Source: Methylobacterium pseudosasicola (GTDB lineage: Bacteria > Pseudomonadota > Alphaproteobacteria > Rhizobiales > Beijerinckiaceae). From it: a stretch of 64,000 nt of DNA. Below the pieces are notes generated by a model. It had not been told where the DNA came from and did not search any database. It worked only from the letters and a program-made list of their open reading frames with translations. Where the stretch lies: assembly GCF_900114535.1 (NCBI RefSeq), contig NZ_FOTK01000022.1:1-64000 (forward strand), in the 5' to 3' direction. The position numbers were made by a program, and so were the translations under genes. Shown here in pieces: positions 16,831 to 25,656 of this stretch (within the stretch, counting starts at the first letter, position 1; the number at the start of each line of letters is the position of its first letter).

Positions 16831-19707
16831 CTACCCGAACGCCCCGACCTCGTGCTGGATCATCCCCGAGATCTCGCGCACCTGGTCGAACAGGCGGCGG
16901 ATCGGCTGGAACAGGTTGGCGTGCTCGGCCTCGTAGGTGCCGACATCCCGGGGGCCGGCGGGCTCGCCAAAATTGAGGCCGAGCGTCGGGTCCGGGGTGA
17001 CCGGAAAGATCTCGTCGAGGAGCTTCAGGCAGCCGTCGATGTCGAGGCGCAGGAAGCGCTCTAAAAGCTGTTCGCGGGAGATGCCGGCCTGCGGGCGGAA
17101 GCCCGGGATGTGCACCGCCAGGAACCAGATCCGGTGGATCAGCGCCAGCCGCAGGGCGTGCAGCAGGGTCAGCCGGGCCGACATGCCGGGCAGGTCGGGG
17201 GCGGCGGTGGTGAGGGCCAGCCAGTCGCGGGTCAGGCGGCCGAACAGGCCGCGCAGCGCCGCGGCGAGGTCGAGACGCTCCAGGGCGCCGGCGATCACCA
17301 CCAGCTCCTCGCGCCGAAAATCCTTCTGGGTGCGCCGGGCCCGCTCCAGCCACACGGCCGGGTCGAGGGTGTCGATATAGGCGCGCAGCACGTCGAGATC
17401 GCCCACCGCCGCGGCGTGCTGGACCAGCCGGAACGCCCGGGAGAAGCGCACCGAATCCCGGCGCATGTCGCGGAACAGGTCGGGGCCGCGCTGGGCGGCG
17501 CGGCCGATCCCGTGGAGGGAATTCGCCAGGAATCCGAGCTGGTGCAGGATCGCGTTGTTGGGGATCGCGCGCATCTGGCGGGGATGGGTGATCCGCGCCG
17601 GCCCGCCCGTGTCGCTCTGGCGCGCCACCGGGCGCGAGCCGGTGCGGTCGATCAGGCTCGGGCCGAAGGTGCCGAGCAGGGCGGCGTAGCCGGCATCGTC
17701 GACCAGGGCCTCCATGTCCTGGCGGGCGGCGGTGAAGAATTCGAGGGCGAAGTCGGGCTCCGAATAGATCGGGTCGTCCTTGGGGTCGCCGCCCGTCGCA
17801 TCGTCGTTCAGGGCGTAATCCGAAAAGCTGTCCTCCTCGGCGATGTCGAGGGCGTAGACGTGCTCGGCGATGCGGGCGACGCTGGCCTGAGCCAGCGCCT
17901 CGGTGCCGTAGAGCAGGTAGCCGTCGGTGCCCTGGAAGCTCGATTCGAGCCGCACCTTCAGGCCGGCCTTGCGGGCGCGGTCGCGGGCATCCTCCGGGGC
18001 GAGATAGGCGAGGCGGTCGCGGAGCGAGGTCGGGTGGGCGCCCCGGCCGATCGATTCGCCGTGGGTGTCGAAGATCGCGAGCTCGACATCGGCCAGGCCG
18101 TTCTGGACTAGCATCTCGGTGATGCGCAGGCGCAGCCGCTCGATCCAGAAGGTCGCGGCGAGCTGGCCGACATAGCGTCCCGAATCCGAGTAGCCGAACT
18201 GCACGGTCAGCCGGCCGATGCGCTTCAGGTACTGGCGCCAGTGCGGGTTGCGCAGCGCATCGTCGAGCACCCGGATGCCCTGCTCCAGGGCGCTCGCGGT
18301 CTCGAACAGGGGCGTGATTTCGAGCTTGTCGGCAATGCCGTAATGCCGCGCCAGCCAGAGGGCGGCGAGCAGGGTGTAACCGGTCTCGGTCTCGGCGATC
18401 AGGAAGCGCACCGGGTGGGTGCCGTCCACGTGCTTCAGGATCTGGGCGATGGTCATCATCAGCCGGGCGGCGGAGGCCCGCTCGGCGGCGAGCGCGCCGA
18501 AATCCACCGCCACCGGGCGGACGTCGTTCAGGAGCGTGTGAATGGTGGCGAGGTGCGAGCGGCGCTGGGCCGAATCGGTCGGCTCGCCCTCCAGGTCGAT
18601 CACCCGGCGCACGGCGTTGTGGATCTGGCTGGCGTTCAGCCGGAAATGCGGCAGGGCGTTCGACAGGCCGTGGGTGGCGACCCCCGAGCGCAGGATCGCG
18701 ATCGCCCGCCTGTCGACCTCGTCGGCGGCTTCCAGCGCCGCGGTGAGGCCGGCCACCAGGGCGCCGGCATCGGTCTGGGCGCGCTCGCGCTCGATGATCA
18801 GCGCCAGGGCGAAGCGGTGGACCGATTCGAGCGACGGCTTGTCGCCGAGCCGGGGGGCGACCGCGAGCTGGCGGTTGACCGCGGCCAGCGCCCCCTCGGC
18901 GAGGCCGCGGACTTCCCGGCAGGCGGAGCTGTCGGGCAGGTCGCGCATCACCCGGTCGAACTGCATGCGCTTGGAGATCAGCCGGTAGCGCAGGGTGTCC
19001 CACCAGCCGATATCGGTGCGCCCGTCCGTGTCGCAGCCGACCCAGCTGGCGATGGCGAAGGGGCGGGGCGTCAGCTCGGTCCAACGGTCGGGCCAGCGGG
19101 CGCGGGCGGCGTCGAGCAGGGCGCCGTTGAACGCGTCGAGGGCGAGGCGGCCGTTATTGGCCGCCGCGCAGGCCTGCTCGAACTCGGCATCGAGGGTGAT
19201 CGGCGCGTCCGGCCGGGTGGAGAGCGCGGCGGCGCGGGCGATCAGCTCGGCGCGGGCCGCCGCATCGGGCAGGCTCGCGGCCTGGGCGAGCAGCGCTGCC
19301 ACGGCTTTCGGCATGCCGAAGGTCGGGTGCGCGGTGAACACCACCGCGAAGGCGGTGCGGTGGATGAAGGCCGCGAAGGCCGAGAGGCCCTCCGCTCCGT
19401 CCTTGGCCGCGGCCACGAGGCGGGCGGGGATCGCGGCTTGCGGGTCGGCCGGCCCGGCCTCCAGCCCGACATAGCTGCGCAGCCGTTCGGCCCGGGCGGC
19501 GAGCGCCGCGGCGCGCAGCCGCGCGAACAGGCCGTCGAGGTCGCCGGCGGAAATCTCGTTCCGGTCGAACCGGCGGGTGATCGCCAGCGTCACGGCCAGA
19601 ACGGGATTGCGGAACGGGTCCTCCCGAGCCTGCTCCCGGGCACTCTCGATCAGGCCGAGGAGATGGCTCTCCAGTTCCTCGGGCTCGCGGCTCGGCTCGT
19701 GCTGCAT
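16831..19707 (-). CDS. Phosphoenolpyruvate carboxylase-like protein, divergent at catalytic motifs
   Basis: This 958-residue protein has the length and order of blocks of PEP carboxylase (PEP + bicarbonate to oxaloacetate). The blocks seen are FTAHPTF (125-130, His127), SWVGCDTDGR (about 221-230), PLFET (466-470), GYSDSGRYVGQ (505-515) and HGESIGRGAHP (549-559). Several positions differ from the usual enzyme. TAHPTE/Q has become TAHPTF, GYSDSNKD has lost its lysine, HGRGGS-GRGGGP is altered, and the C-terminus ends HEVGAFG instead of the nearly invariant NTG. It is probably a diverged paralogue whose activity is uncertain. Serine-cycle methylotrophs normally carry a canonical ppc elsewhere. 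No operon partner is seen. Confidence 0.8.
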   Translation of the reverse strand: MQHEPSREPEELESHLLGLIESAREQAREDPFRNPVLAVTLAITRRFDRNEISAGDLDGLFARLRAAALAARAERLRSYVGLEAGPADPQAAIPARLVAAAKDGAEGLSAFAAFIHRTAFAVVFTAHPTFGMPKAVAALLAQAASLPDAAARAELIARAAALSTRPDAPITLDAEFEQACAAANNGRLALDAFNGALLDAARARWPDRWTELTPRPFAIASWVGCDTDGRTDIGWWDTLRYRLISKRMQFDRVMRDLPDSSACREVRGLAEGALAAVNRQLAVAPRLGDKPSLESVHRFALALIIERERAQTDAGALVAGLTAALEAADEVDRRAIAILRSGVATHGLSNALPHFRLNASQIHNAVRRVIDLEGEPTDSAQRRSHLATIHTLLNDVRPVAVDFGALAAERASAARLMMTIAQILKHVDGTHPVRFLIAETETGYTLLAALWLARHYGIADKLEITPLFETASALEQGIRVLDDALRNPHWRQYLKRIGRLTVQFGYSDSGRYVGQLAATFWIERLRLRITEMLVQNGLADVELAIFDTHGESIGRGAHPTSLRDRLAYLAPEDARDRARKAGLKVRLESSFQGTDGYLLYGTEALAQASVARIAEHVYALDIAEEDSFSDYALNDDATGGDPKDDPIYSEPDFALEFFTAARQDMEALVDDAGYAALLGTFGPSLIDRTGSRPVARQSDTGGPARITHPRQMRAIPNNAILHQLGFLANSLHGIGRAAQRGPDLFRDMRRDSVRFSRAFRLVQHAAAVGDLDVLRAYIDTLDPAVWLERARRTQKDFRREELVVIAGALERLDLAAALRGLFGRLTRDWLALTTAAPDLPGMSARLTLLHALRLALIHRIWFLAVHIPGFRPQAGISREQLLERFLRLDIDGCLKLLDEIFPVTPDPTLGLNFGEPAGPRDVGTYEAEHANLFQPIRRLFDQVREISGMIQHEVGAFG

Positions 19708-19814
19708 GGATCCGTCCCGGCTCCGGTCTTCTCGCCTCTACTGCTATAGGCAAGGCGTGTTCCACGCATGACGGGGTGACGCCGCCGCCGCAGGCGGCTA
19801 GAGCTGGCCGCCTC

Positions 19815-20117
19815 ATGGAGCGCCTGCTGATCATCCTGGCCGTGCTGATCTGTGTCGTGGCCGGGGTCACGGTCATCGCCATGGCCGCCCGCGGCCGGCG
19901 CGAGCCGCTGCGCATGGGCTCCGAACTCGACGTCGAGGACGAGCACCTCCTGATCGGCACCCTTGGCCCGCAGCGGAGCCCGATCGACCGGCAGGCCGAG
20001 GTGCTCGACCCGCGCCTTCTGGATGTGGAGTCGTTCGAGCTGAAACCGATCGAAGCCCCCGAGCGCACGCAGCGGATCGAGCCGCCGCGGCCCGGAACCC
20101 CGGATTCCGCGCGATGA
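19815..20117 (+). CDS. Small single-pass membrane protein of unknown function
   Basis: The protein has 100 residues. An N-terminal hydrophobic helix (MERLLIILAVLICVVAGVTV, residues 1-20) is followed by a polar, acidic tail rich in Glu, Arg and Pro. The ATG at 19815 was chosen because it puts the helix at the very N-terminus. The TGA overlaps the ATG of the next gene by four bases, so the two are coupled. It is not recognised. The tail would face the cytoplasm or periplasm depending on topology, which the sequence does not settle. Confidence 0.65.
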   Translation: MERLLIILAVLICVVAGVTVIAMAARGRREPLRMGSELDVEDEHLLIGTLGPQRSPIDRQAEVLDPRLLDVESFELKPIEAPERTQRIEPPRPGTPDSAR

Positions 20118-20743
20118 GGCGTTTCGGTCCCGGCGCGGCCCGGCTGATCCTCACCCTCCTGGCCTGCCAGACGGCCGCCGCGGCCGCACCGGCGCAGCAG
20201 CAGCCTCCGGCCCAGGCACCCGATCCGTCACCACCCCCGGCGCCGGATCCTGCGCCCGCCGCCGCGCCGACCCTGGTGCAGCCCTGCGGCGCCCGGGCGG
20301 CCCGCTACGAGAGCGGCAAGGGGTTCAACATGGTGATCACCCGGGCCGGGCAGGTGAAGACCACGAACCCGCTCCGGCCGCTGACGCCGGAGGTGAACGA
20401 GGTGCTGCAGGTGGTGATCGCCGGCAAGGTCGCCACCGCCTACGGGCCCGACTTCACCACGCTGCGGCGCGGCACGGCCCCGGCGGCGATCGAGGCGATG
20501 CTCGGCGGGCCGATCCGTTGGGAGTCGGCCCTGCCGACCCTGGCGGACCCGATCGCCATCGTCACCGAGGAGGGGGCGACCCTGGCGCAGCTCACGTTCC
20601 GCGCCTGCGAGGATCCCCCGGCGGTCAAGGCGGCGCCAAAACCCCAGGCCAAGAAGAAGGCCCCGGCCAAGCGCCCGGCCCCGAAGGCCGCCGAGAAGGC
20701 GCCCCCAGGCTTCTCCATGCCCCAGGGCGCGATTGCCGAGTAG
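20114..20743 (+). CDS. Exported protein of unknown function with proline-rich linker
   Basis: The 209-residue protein has a signal peptide (about 1-25, RLILTLLACQTAAAAAPA). A low-complexity Pro/Ala/Gln linker follows (about 26-55). A folded part (about 56-172; SGKGFNMVITRAGQVKTTNP and beyond) comes next, then a Lys/Ala/Pro-rich C-terminal tail (about 175-200) like those that bind nucleic acid or cell wall. It is coupled by a four-base overlap to the small membrane protein before it. No family was recognised. Confidence 0.65.
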   Translation: MRRFGPGAARLILTLLACQTAAAAAPAQQQPPAQAPDPSPPPAPDPAPAAAPTLVQPCGARAARYESGKGFNMVITRAGQVKTTNPLRPLTPEVNEVLQVVIAGKVATAYGPDFTTLRRGTAPAAIEAMLGGPIRWESALPTLADPIAIVTEEGATLAQLTFRACEDPPAVKAAPKPQAKKKAPAKRPAPKAAEKAPPGFSMPQGAIAE

Positions 20744-20804
20744 GCGGGGCGGGCGCTTGCCGCGACGCATTCGCTCTTTCGAGCGGGCGAGGGGGTTAGA
20801 CTGT

Positions 20805-20953
20805 GTTCGGCAGCAAGCGCTTGAGGCATCGCGCTTTTCCCCTCCCCCTTGTGGGGAGGGGCCAGGGGTGGGGGTGGTGCAGGATCAAGCGAAACGGTGC
20901 CTTCTGAACCACCCCCACCTCCAACTCCTCCCCACAAGGGGGAGGAGAGCGCG
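20805..20953. repeat. Long inverted-repeat element, family R4, copy B
   Basis: It is nearly the same as the copy at 9439-9586: same start (GTTCGGCAGCAAGCGCTTGA), same paired G/C arms, same GAGAGCGCG end. It lies between two convergent genes, where it could also act as a bidirectional transcription stop. Confidence 0.85.
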
Positions 20954-21036
20954 TCGCGCTTCAGAGGTGACGCTGTGTGAACGTCGTCGTCCGCTCGGGG
21001 GAGGGGGTCGTTGCGGCCCGCCGCCGCCGATAAAAA

Positions 21037-21396
21037 TCACTTCTGCTTGGCGATGACCTTGTCCTTGATCCCGTCATAGACGCTCTGCGGGATGATCTTC
21101 TTGGAGACGAGGTCGTCCTTGCCGCGGTAGGGGCGGCCCTTGATGATCGCGGCGGAGCGGGCGGCGCCGATGCCCGGCAGGGCGTCGAGCTCGGCGGCGC
21201 TGGCGCTGTTGAGGTCAATCAGGGCGCCCTTGGCGGCGTTCGGAGGCCCGGCGACCGGCGCGCTCGGGGCCGCCGGCTTGGCGGGGGCGGTTGGCGTCGC
21301 GGGGCTCGAGGTCTGGGGCGCCTGCGCCCAGGCGGGCGCCGCCATCAGGCTCGAGAGCAGGGCGAGGACGGCAAAGGTCGTTTTGGAGGAAGCCAT
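21037..21396 (-). CDS. ComEA-like helix-hairpin-helix protein, exported
   Basis: The 119-residue protein has a signal peptide (about 1-25, ending AAPAWA). A Pro/Ala/Thr linker follows (about 26-60), then one helix-hairpin-helix DNA-binding unit, IDLNSASAAELDALPGIGAA, followed by a KGRPYRGKDDLVSKKIIP segment that resembles the second hairpin. This is the soluble ComEA-type fold that binds double-stranded DNA in the periplasm during uptake. Many alphaproteobacteria carry such a stand-alone gene without a full competence set, and none is seen here. The start at 21396 gives a proper signal peptide. Confidence 0.85.
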   Translation of the reverse strand: MASSKTTFAVLALLSSLMAAPAWAQAPQTSSPATPTAPAKPAAPSAPVAGPPNAAKGALIDLNSASAAELDALPGIGAARSAAIIKGRPYRGKDDLVSKKIIPQSVYDGIKDKVIAKQK

Positions 21397-21622
21397 GGCG
21401 TGTCTCCCGAGGGGCCGGCCCGCTCCGCGGTGCCGTCTCACCAGATGTGGTTCCGTCGACTTGAACCCGGGCTTAACGGTTGTGGTGCGGCGCCTCTAGC
21501 CAGCGGCGGGCGCCGACGCTATAAGCGCGCCCTCATCCGTATCCCGCGGTGTGCGAGGCGATCCTCGATCGAGGAGCCGCCCGCGCGCCGCTTTGCCCGC
21601 GGCATCACGAAGGATTTCTGTC

Positions 21623-21811
21623 ATGGCCGTTCCGAAGCGCAAAACCTCCCCCTCCCGCCGCGGCATGCGCCGCTCGGCCGACGCCCTCAAGGCGCCGACC
21701 TATGTCGAGGACAAGGATTCGGGCGAGCTGCGCCGTCCCCACCACATCGACCTGAAGACCGGCATGTATCGCGGCCGTCAGGTGCTGAAGGTGAAGTCCG
21801 CCGAGGCGTAA
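21623..21811 (+). CDS. rpmF: 50S ribosomal protein L32
   Basis: The 62-residue protein begins [20 protein letters not shown], the standard L32 N-terminus, and continues with [18 protein letters not shown]. It is the zinc-free form without CxxC pairs, as is normal in alphaproteobacteria. AAGGA lies at a good distance before the ATG. The downstream 300 bases hold only repeats, so it seems to be transcribed alone. Confidence 0.97.
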
Positions 21812-21854
21812 GCTTCGGGATTGGTTCGGGACCTGGGACATCCCGGTCTCGATC

Positions 21855-21977
21855 TCATCCTGAGGTGCGCGTGAAGCGGGCGCCTCGAAAGATCCTTCCA
21901 GAAGCCGCAGAGATCCCTGGACCCCTCCTTCGAGGCCCGCTGACGCGGTCACCGCAGGATGAGGGGAGGGGTTGGGA
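21855..21977. repeat. Dispersed repeat, family R3, full copy
   Basis: Outer arms CATCCTGAGGTGCGC and GCAGGATGAGG pair, and inner arms around GCGCCTCGAAAGATCC and CCTTCGAGGCCCGC pair less well. The end AGGATGAGGGGAGGGGTTGGG recurs at 337-357 beside the IS110 element. Confidence 0.7.
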
Positions 21978-22003
21978 AGCGCAGCGGACGCGCGCCCTTT
22001 TCA

Positions 22004-22099
22004 CACCGTCATTGCGAGCGCAGCGAAGCAACCTAGGGCAGCGCGCGCGTGGCGGACGTGGCGGTTCACTGGGTTGCTTCGCTGCGCTCGCAATGACGG
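22004..22099. repeat. Dispersed palindromic repeat, family R1, full-length copy B
   Basis: The arms CACCGTCATTGCGAGCGCAG and the complementary end CTGCGCTCGCAATGACGG flank a middle of about 45 bases. The copy follows the R3 element directly; the two fill the gap after rpmF. Confidence 0.9.
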
Positions 22100-22119
22100 C
22101 GCGGGCAGTTTAAAAAATA

Positions 22120-22434
22120 TCATGCCAATCGGCGCGCGGTCTCCGCATAGCGCGCTGCGGCGGCCCGGGTGCGCTCCAGCCGCGACGGCCTGAGGGTCGG
22201 GTCTGTGGCGACCAGCAGATGGGCCACGAAGCCCGAGCAGGCCCGGCCCCCGTCGAATCGATCCACGGACACGATCGTCGCGCGCGGCTCACGCCGTCCC
22301 CCATCCAGCACGACAAGCGCCCGGACCGGGGGGATCTCCTCGACGGACCCGACCGGACCCGCAGCGGCCCCCGCCGGTCGCGCGGGCCTGCTCCAGGTTG
22401 CACCGGTCCGGCCGACTGTCCCGATCCGCGCCAT
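22120..22434 (-). CDS. Hypothetical protein (104 aa)
   Basis: This 104-residue basic protein is rich in Ala, Arg and Pro. A better-structured region from about residue 38 includes RALVVLDGGRREPRATIVSV and CSGFVAHLLVATDPTLRPSR. It lies downstream of phaR on the same strand after 121 bases. No domain is recognised, and composition alone could produce such a frame in this G+C-rich DNA, so it is listed with moderate confidence. Confidence 0.5.
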   Translation of the reverse strand: MARIGTVGRTGATWSRPARPAGAAAGPVGSVEEIPPVRALVVLDGGRREPRATIVSVDRFDGGRACSGFVAHLLVATDPTLRPSRLERTRAAAARYAETARRLA

Positions 22435-22555
22435 TGCGACACCCTCCGCACGTTGCCGTGCCCGTGTTGCAAACGTGGGACCGCCGTTAAGGGTTCGTCA
22501 ACTTATCGAAAACGCGTAGATCCGCCGGCGATGATTGGTTTTGGCACAGCCAATG

Positions 22556-23155
22556 TCACTTTTTGGCGAGGTCCTCGAGCCGCTGCTGCATCTCCAGCAT
22601 CTGCCGCTTGAGGTCGTCGAGCTCGCCGCCGGAATACGAGGCCGGGGCGGCGGGCGGCGGGGCCGGGGGCTGCGCGCCGGCGGCCGAGGGGGGCGCGAAA
22701 CCGGTGAACATCTTCATGGCGTCGCCGAAGAAGTTCATGTTGGTCCGCACCGACTGCTCGATCGCATTCTGGAACGCGGCCGGCCCGAAGCTGTGGGCGA
22801 ACTTTTCGCGCAGGCCGTCCTGGTCCTTGGCGAAGTTCGCCATCGAGAATTCCAGGAAACTCGGCACCATGGTGCGCATGCTGTCGCCGTAGAAGCGGAT
22901 CAGCTGGCGCAGGAACGCCACCGGCAGCAGGTTCTCGGCGCCGGCCTTGTTCTCCTGCTCGAAGATGATCTGCGTCAGCACCGAGCGGGTGATGTCGTCC
23001 CCCGCGCGGGCGTCGTAGACGACGAAATCCTCGCCGTTCTGGACCATCGTGGCGAGGTCCTCCAGCGTCACGTAGGTCGAGGTGCCCGTGTGATACAGGC
23101 GCCGGTTGGCGTATTTCTTGATGACGGTCTGGGTGGCCTTGACGGTATCCGCCAT
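22556..23155 (-). CDS. phaR: Polyhydroxyalkanoate synthesis regulator PhaR
   Basis: The 199-residue protein has the N-terminal PHB/PHA accumulation regulator DNA-binding domain (TVIKKYANRRLYHTGTSTYV, then NGEDFVVYDARAGDDITRSV). Two PHB_acc repeats follow, and the C-terminus ends in a coiled coil (LDDLKRQMLEMQQRLEDLAK). PhaR binds PHB granules and represses phasin and synthesis genes until polymer forms. It is divergent from phaA across a 331-base gap, the usual layout, so its operators are expected there. Confidence 0.95.
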   Translation of the reverse strand: MADTVKATQTVIKKYANRRLYHTGTSTYVTLEDLATMVQNGEDFVVYDARAGDDITRSVLTQIIFEQENKAGAENLLPVAFLRQLIRFYGDSMRTMVPSFLEFSMANFAKDQDGLREKFAHSFGPAAFQNAIEQSVRTNMNFFGDAMKMFTGFAPPSAAGAQPPAPPPAAPASYSGGELDDLKRQMLEMQQRLEDLAKK

Positions 23156-23486
23156 CGGGAACGGCCTTTCTGGACTCGGGACTCAAGGGGGCGTTGCGGG
23201 CACGCGCGACGCGGCCCGGCGGGGATCGTCTTCGCGCCCGCAGCACGATCCTTAAAGCCTTCCAGGGGCGCAGAAAACAGCAAACTGCACGTCTTCAACG
23301 CAGAATAATGCCGGGTGCCCGCCCGCGCACAACCCATTTCAGTCTCTCGGTCGCGTCATCGGGGCAATTTCAGCCTTCAAGGTCGATCCTTGACTTCGCC
23401 GACTTCAGGCCCTTCATCCCAGCACCGGCTTTTAGAGCGCGCCCGGACCGAGGAGGCGCGCCGGCTCGTGAGAGGAGAACGTTCAC
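23156..23486. other. Divergent phaR-phaA promoter region
   Basis: The 331 bases hold no gene. A GAGAGGAG ribosome-binding site lies directly before phaA. The region is less G+C-rich in its centre (about 23280-23400), as expected of promoters. No convincing -35/-10 pair or repeated TGC-type PhaR site could be picked by eye. Confidence 0.5.
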
Positions 23487-24671
23487 ATGGCAGGCAGCGA
23501 AGAGATCGTCATCGTCGGGGCCGCGCGCACGGCGGTCGGCTCGTTCGGCGGCGCCTTCGGGGCGGTGCCGGCCCACGAGCTCGGCGCCACCGCGATCAAG
23601 GCCGCCCTGGAGCGCGCCCACGTGTCCCCCGATGACGTGGACGAGGTGATCTTCGGCCAGGTGCTCACCGCGGGCGCCGGACAGAACCCCGCCCGCCAGG
23701 CCGCGATCAAGGCCGGCATCCCCGAGAAGGCCACCGCCTGGGGCCTCAACCAGGTCTGCGGTTCGGGCCTGCGCACCGTGGCCATCGGCATGCAGCAGAT
23801 CGCCAACGGCGACGCCAAGGTGATCGTGGCCGGCGGCCAGGAATCGATGTCGCTCTCGCCCCATGCCCAGTACCTACGCGGCGGCCAGAAGATGGGCGAC
23901 ATCAAGCTCGTCGACACCATGATCAAGGACGGGCTCTGGGACGCCTTCAACGGCTACCACATGGGCCAGACCGCCGAGAACGTCGCCCAGGCCTTCCAGC
24001 TCACCCGCGAGCAGCAGGACCAGTTCGCCACCCGCTCGCAGAACAAGGCCGAGGCCGCCCGCAAGGAAGGCCGCTTCAAGGACGAGATCGTGCCCGTCAC
24101 GATCCCCGGCAAGAAGGGCGACACGGTCGTCGACACCGACGAGTACATCCGCGACGGCGCCACCATGGAGGCGATGGCCAAGCTGAAGCCGGCCTTCTCC
24201 AAGGAGGGCACCGTCACCGCCGCCAACGCGTCGGGCCTCAACGACGGCGCCGCCGCCCTCGTGCTGATGTCGGCCTCCGAGGCCGAGAAGCGCGGGCTCA
24301 CGCCGCTCGCCACGATCAAGTCCTGGGCGACGGCGGGCGTCGACCCGAAGGTGATGGGCACCGGCCCGATCCCGGCCTCCCGCAAGGCCCTGGAGAAGGC
24401 CGGCTGGAAGCCCGGCGACCTCGACCTGATCGAGGCCAACGAGGCTTTCGCGGCTCAGGCGCTGGCGGTGAACAAGGACATGGGCTGGGACGACGCGAAG
24501 GTGAACGTCAACGGCGGCGCCATCGCCATCGGCCACCCGATCGGCGCCTCCGGCGCTCGCGTCCTCGTCACCCTGCTGCACGAGATGAAGCGGCGCGATG
24601 CCAAGAAGGGCCTCGCCACCCTGTGCATCGGCGGCGGCATGGGCGTCGCGATGTGTGTCGAGCGGCCGTGA
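23487..24671 (+). CDS. phaA: Acetyl-CoA acetyltransferase (beta-ketothiolase)
   Basis: The 394-residue thiolase condenses two acetyl-CoA into acetoacetyl-CoA, the first step of PHB synthesis and, in Methylobacterium, of the glyoxylate-regenerating pathway. The active-site cysteine is in GLNQVCGSGLRTV (about residue 92). The C-terminal GGAIAIGHPIGASGAR and CIGGGMGVAMC carry the catalytic histidine and second cysteine. Length and ends are normal. It is followed by phaB after 117 bases. Confidence 0.97.
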   Translation: MAGSEEIVIVGAARTAVGSFGGAFGAVPAHELGATAIKAALERAHVSPDDVDEVIFGQVLTAGAGQNPARQAAIKAGIPEKATAWGLNQVCGSGLRTVAIGMQQIANGDAKVIVAGGQESMSLSPHAQYLRGGQKMGDIKLVDTMIKDGLWDAFNGYHMGQTAENVAQAFQLTREQQDQFATRSQNKAEAARKEGRFKDEIVPVTIPGKKGDTVVDTDEYIRDGATMEAMAKLKPAFSKEGTVTAANASGLNDGAAALVLMSASEAEKRGLTPLATIKSWATAGVDPKVMGTGPIPASRKALEKAGWKPGDLDLIEANEAFAAQALAVNKDMGWDDAKVNVNGGAIAIGHPIGASGARVLVTLLHEMKRRDAKKGLATLCIGGGMGVAMCVERP

Positions 24672-24788
24672 TCGTTTTGTAACGCCGGGTTCTCCACCAA
24701 TATAGACTTGAGGCGTAACTCAGAAAAAATCGCGTGCGGACGCCATCCGCACGCGGCATCAGGTGATGCGAAACAGGAGGAAACAACA

Positions 24789-25517
24789 ATGGCTCAAGGA
24801 CGCGTCGCACTCGTCACGGGCGGCACGCGCGGTATCGGCGCCGCGATCTCGAAGGGCTTGCAGGCCAAGGGCTACCGGGTTGCGGCCAATTACGGCGGCA
24901 ACGACGAGGCGGCCCAGGCCTTCAAGGCCGAGACCGGCATCCCGGTCTTCAAATTCGACGTGGGTGATTACGAGAGCTGCCAGGCCGGCATCGCGGCGGT
25001 CGAGGCCGAACTCGGCCCGGTCGAGGTGCTGGTCAACAATGCCGGCATCACCCGCGACGGCGCTTTCCACAAGATGGACTTCGCCAAGTGGCAGGCGGTC
25101 ATCAAGACCAACCTCGACTCGGTGTTCACCTGCACCCGGCCGGTGATCGAGGGCATGCGCAGCCGCGGCTTCGGCCGGATCATCATCATCTCGTCGATCA
25201 ACGGCCAGAAGGGCCAGGCCGGCCAGACCAACTACTCGGCCGCCAAGGCCGGCGTGATCGGCTTCGCCAAGGCGCTGGCTCAGGAGAGCGCGTCCAAGGG
25301 CATCACGGTCAACGTGATCGCGCCGGGCTACATCGCCACCGACATGGTGATGGCGGTGGCGGAGGACATCCGCAACAAGATCATCGCCACGATCCCCACC
25401 GGCCGCCTCGGCAAGTCGGAGGAGATCGCGCACGCGGTGGAGTACCTGGCGAGCGACGAGGCGGGCTTCATCAACGGCTCGACGCTGACCGTGAACGGCG
25501 GCCAGCACTTCGTCTGA
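24789..25517 (+). CDS. phaB: Acetoacetyl-CoA reductase
   Basis: This 242-residue short-chain dehydrogenase reduces acetoacetyl-CoA to (R)-3-hydroxybutyryl-CoA with NADPH. The nucleotide loop is VTGGTRGIGAAIS. The catalytic Ser and YxxxK are in IIISSINGQKGQAGQTNYSA and SAAKAG. The C-terminus VEYLASDEAGFINGSTLTVN is typical of PhaB. AGGAGG lies before the ATG at 24789. The frame is open further upstream, but the dehydrogenase fold starts here. No phaC synthase gene is nearby. Confidence 0.97.
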   Translation: MAQGRVALVTGGTRGIGAAISKGLQAKGYRVAANYGGNDEAAQAFKAETGIPVFKFDVGDYESCQAGIAAVEAELGPVEVLVNNAGITRDGAFHKMDFAKWQAVIKTNLDSVFTCTRPVIEGMRSRGFGRIIIISSINGQKGQAGQTNYSAAKAGVIGFAKALAQESASKGITVNVIAPGYIATDMVMAVAEDIRNKIIATIPTGRLGKSEEIAHAVEYLASDEAGFINGSTLTVNGGQHFV

Positions 25518-25557
25518 TTCTTTTTTCGGGTGTGAGAAGCGCCCGGCTCACCTCCGA

Positions 25558-25596
25558 CGCCGCGCCGCCCTGCCGGGCCGCGCGGCGTTTCTTTTT
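25558..25596 (+). terminator. Terminator of the phaA-phaB transcript
   Basis: A stem CGCCGCGC (25558-25565)/GCGCGGCG (25580-25587), with GCCC/GGGC pairing inside, is followed by TTTCTTTTT. Confidence 0.85.
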
Positions 25597-25608
25597 GGAT
25601 GTCGCGCG

Positions 25609-25656
25609 CCGTCATTGCGAGCGCGGCGAAGCAACCCAGGGCAGCGCGCGATCCCA
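25609..25656. repeat. Half unit of the R1 repeat (left arm)
   Basis: The sequence CCGTCATTGCGAGCGCGGCG followed by AAGCAACCCAGGGCAGCGCGCG is one arm of R1 without its partner arm. The same half unit in the opposite orientation is at 36911-36952. The remaining bases, 25657-25926, carry no recognised feature. Confidence 0.8.

Noticed and set aside
16304..19084. A 926-codon frame overlapping the PEPC-like gene on the same strand in another frame
   Set aside because: It is Arg/Pro/Ala-rich noise typical of +1 frames in high-G+C genes. The PEPC-like frame has recognisable motifs.
21037..21396. A natural competence locus around the ComEA-like gene
   Set aside because: No comEC, comF or pilus genes are near; stand-alone ComEA-like genes are common in alphaproteobacteria.
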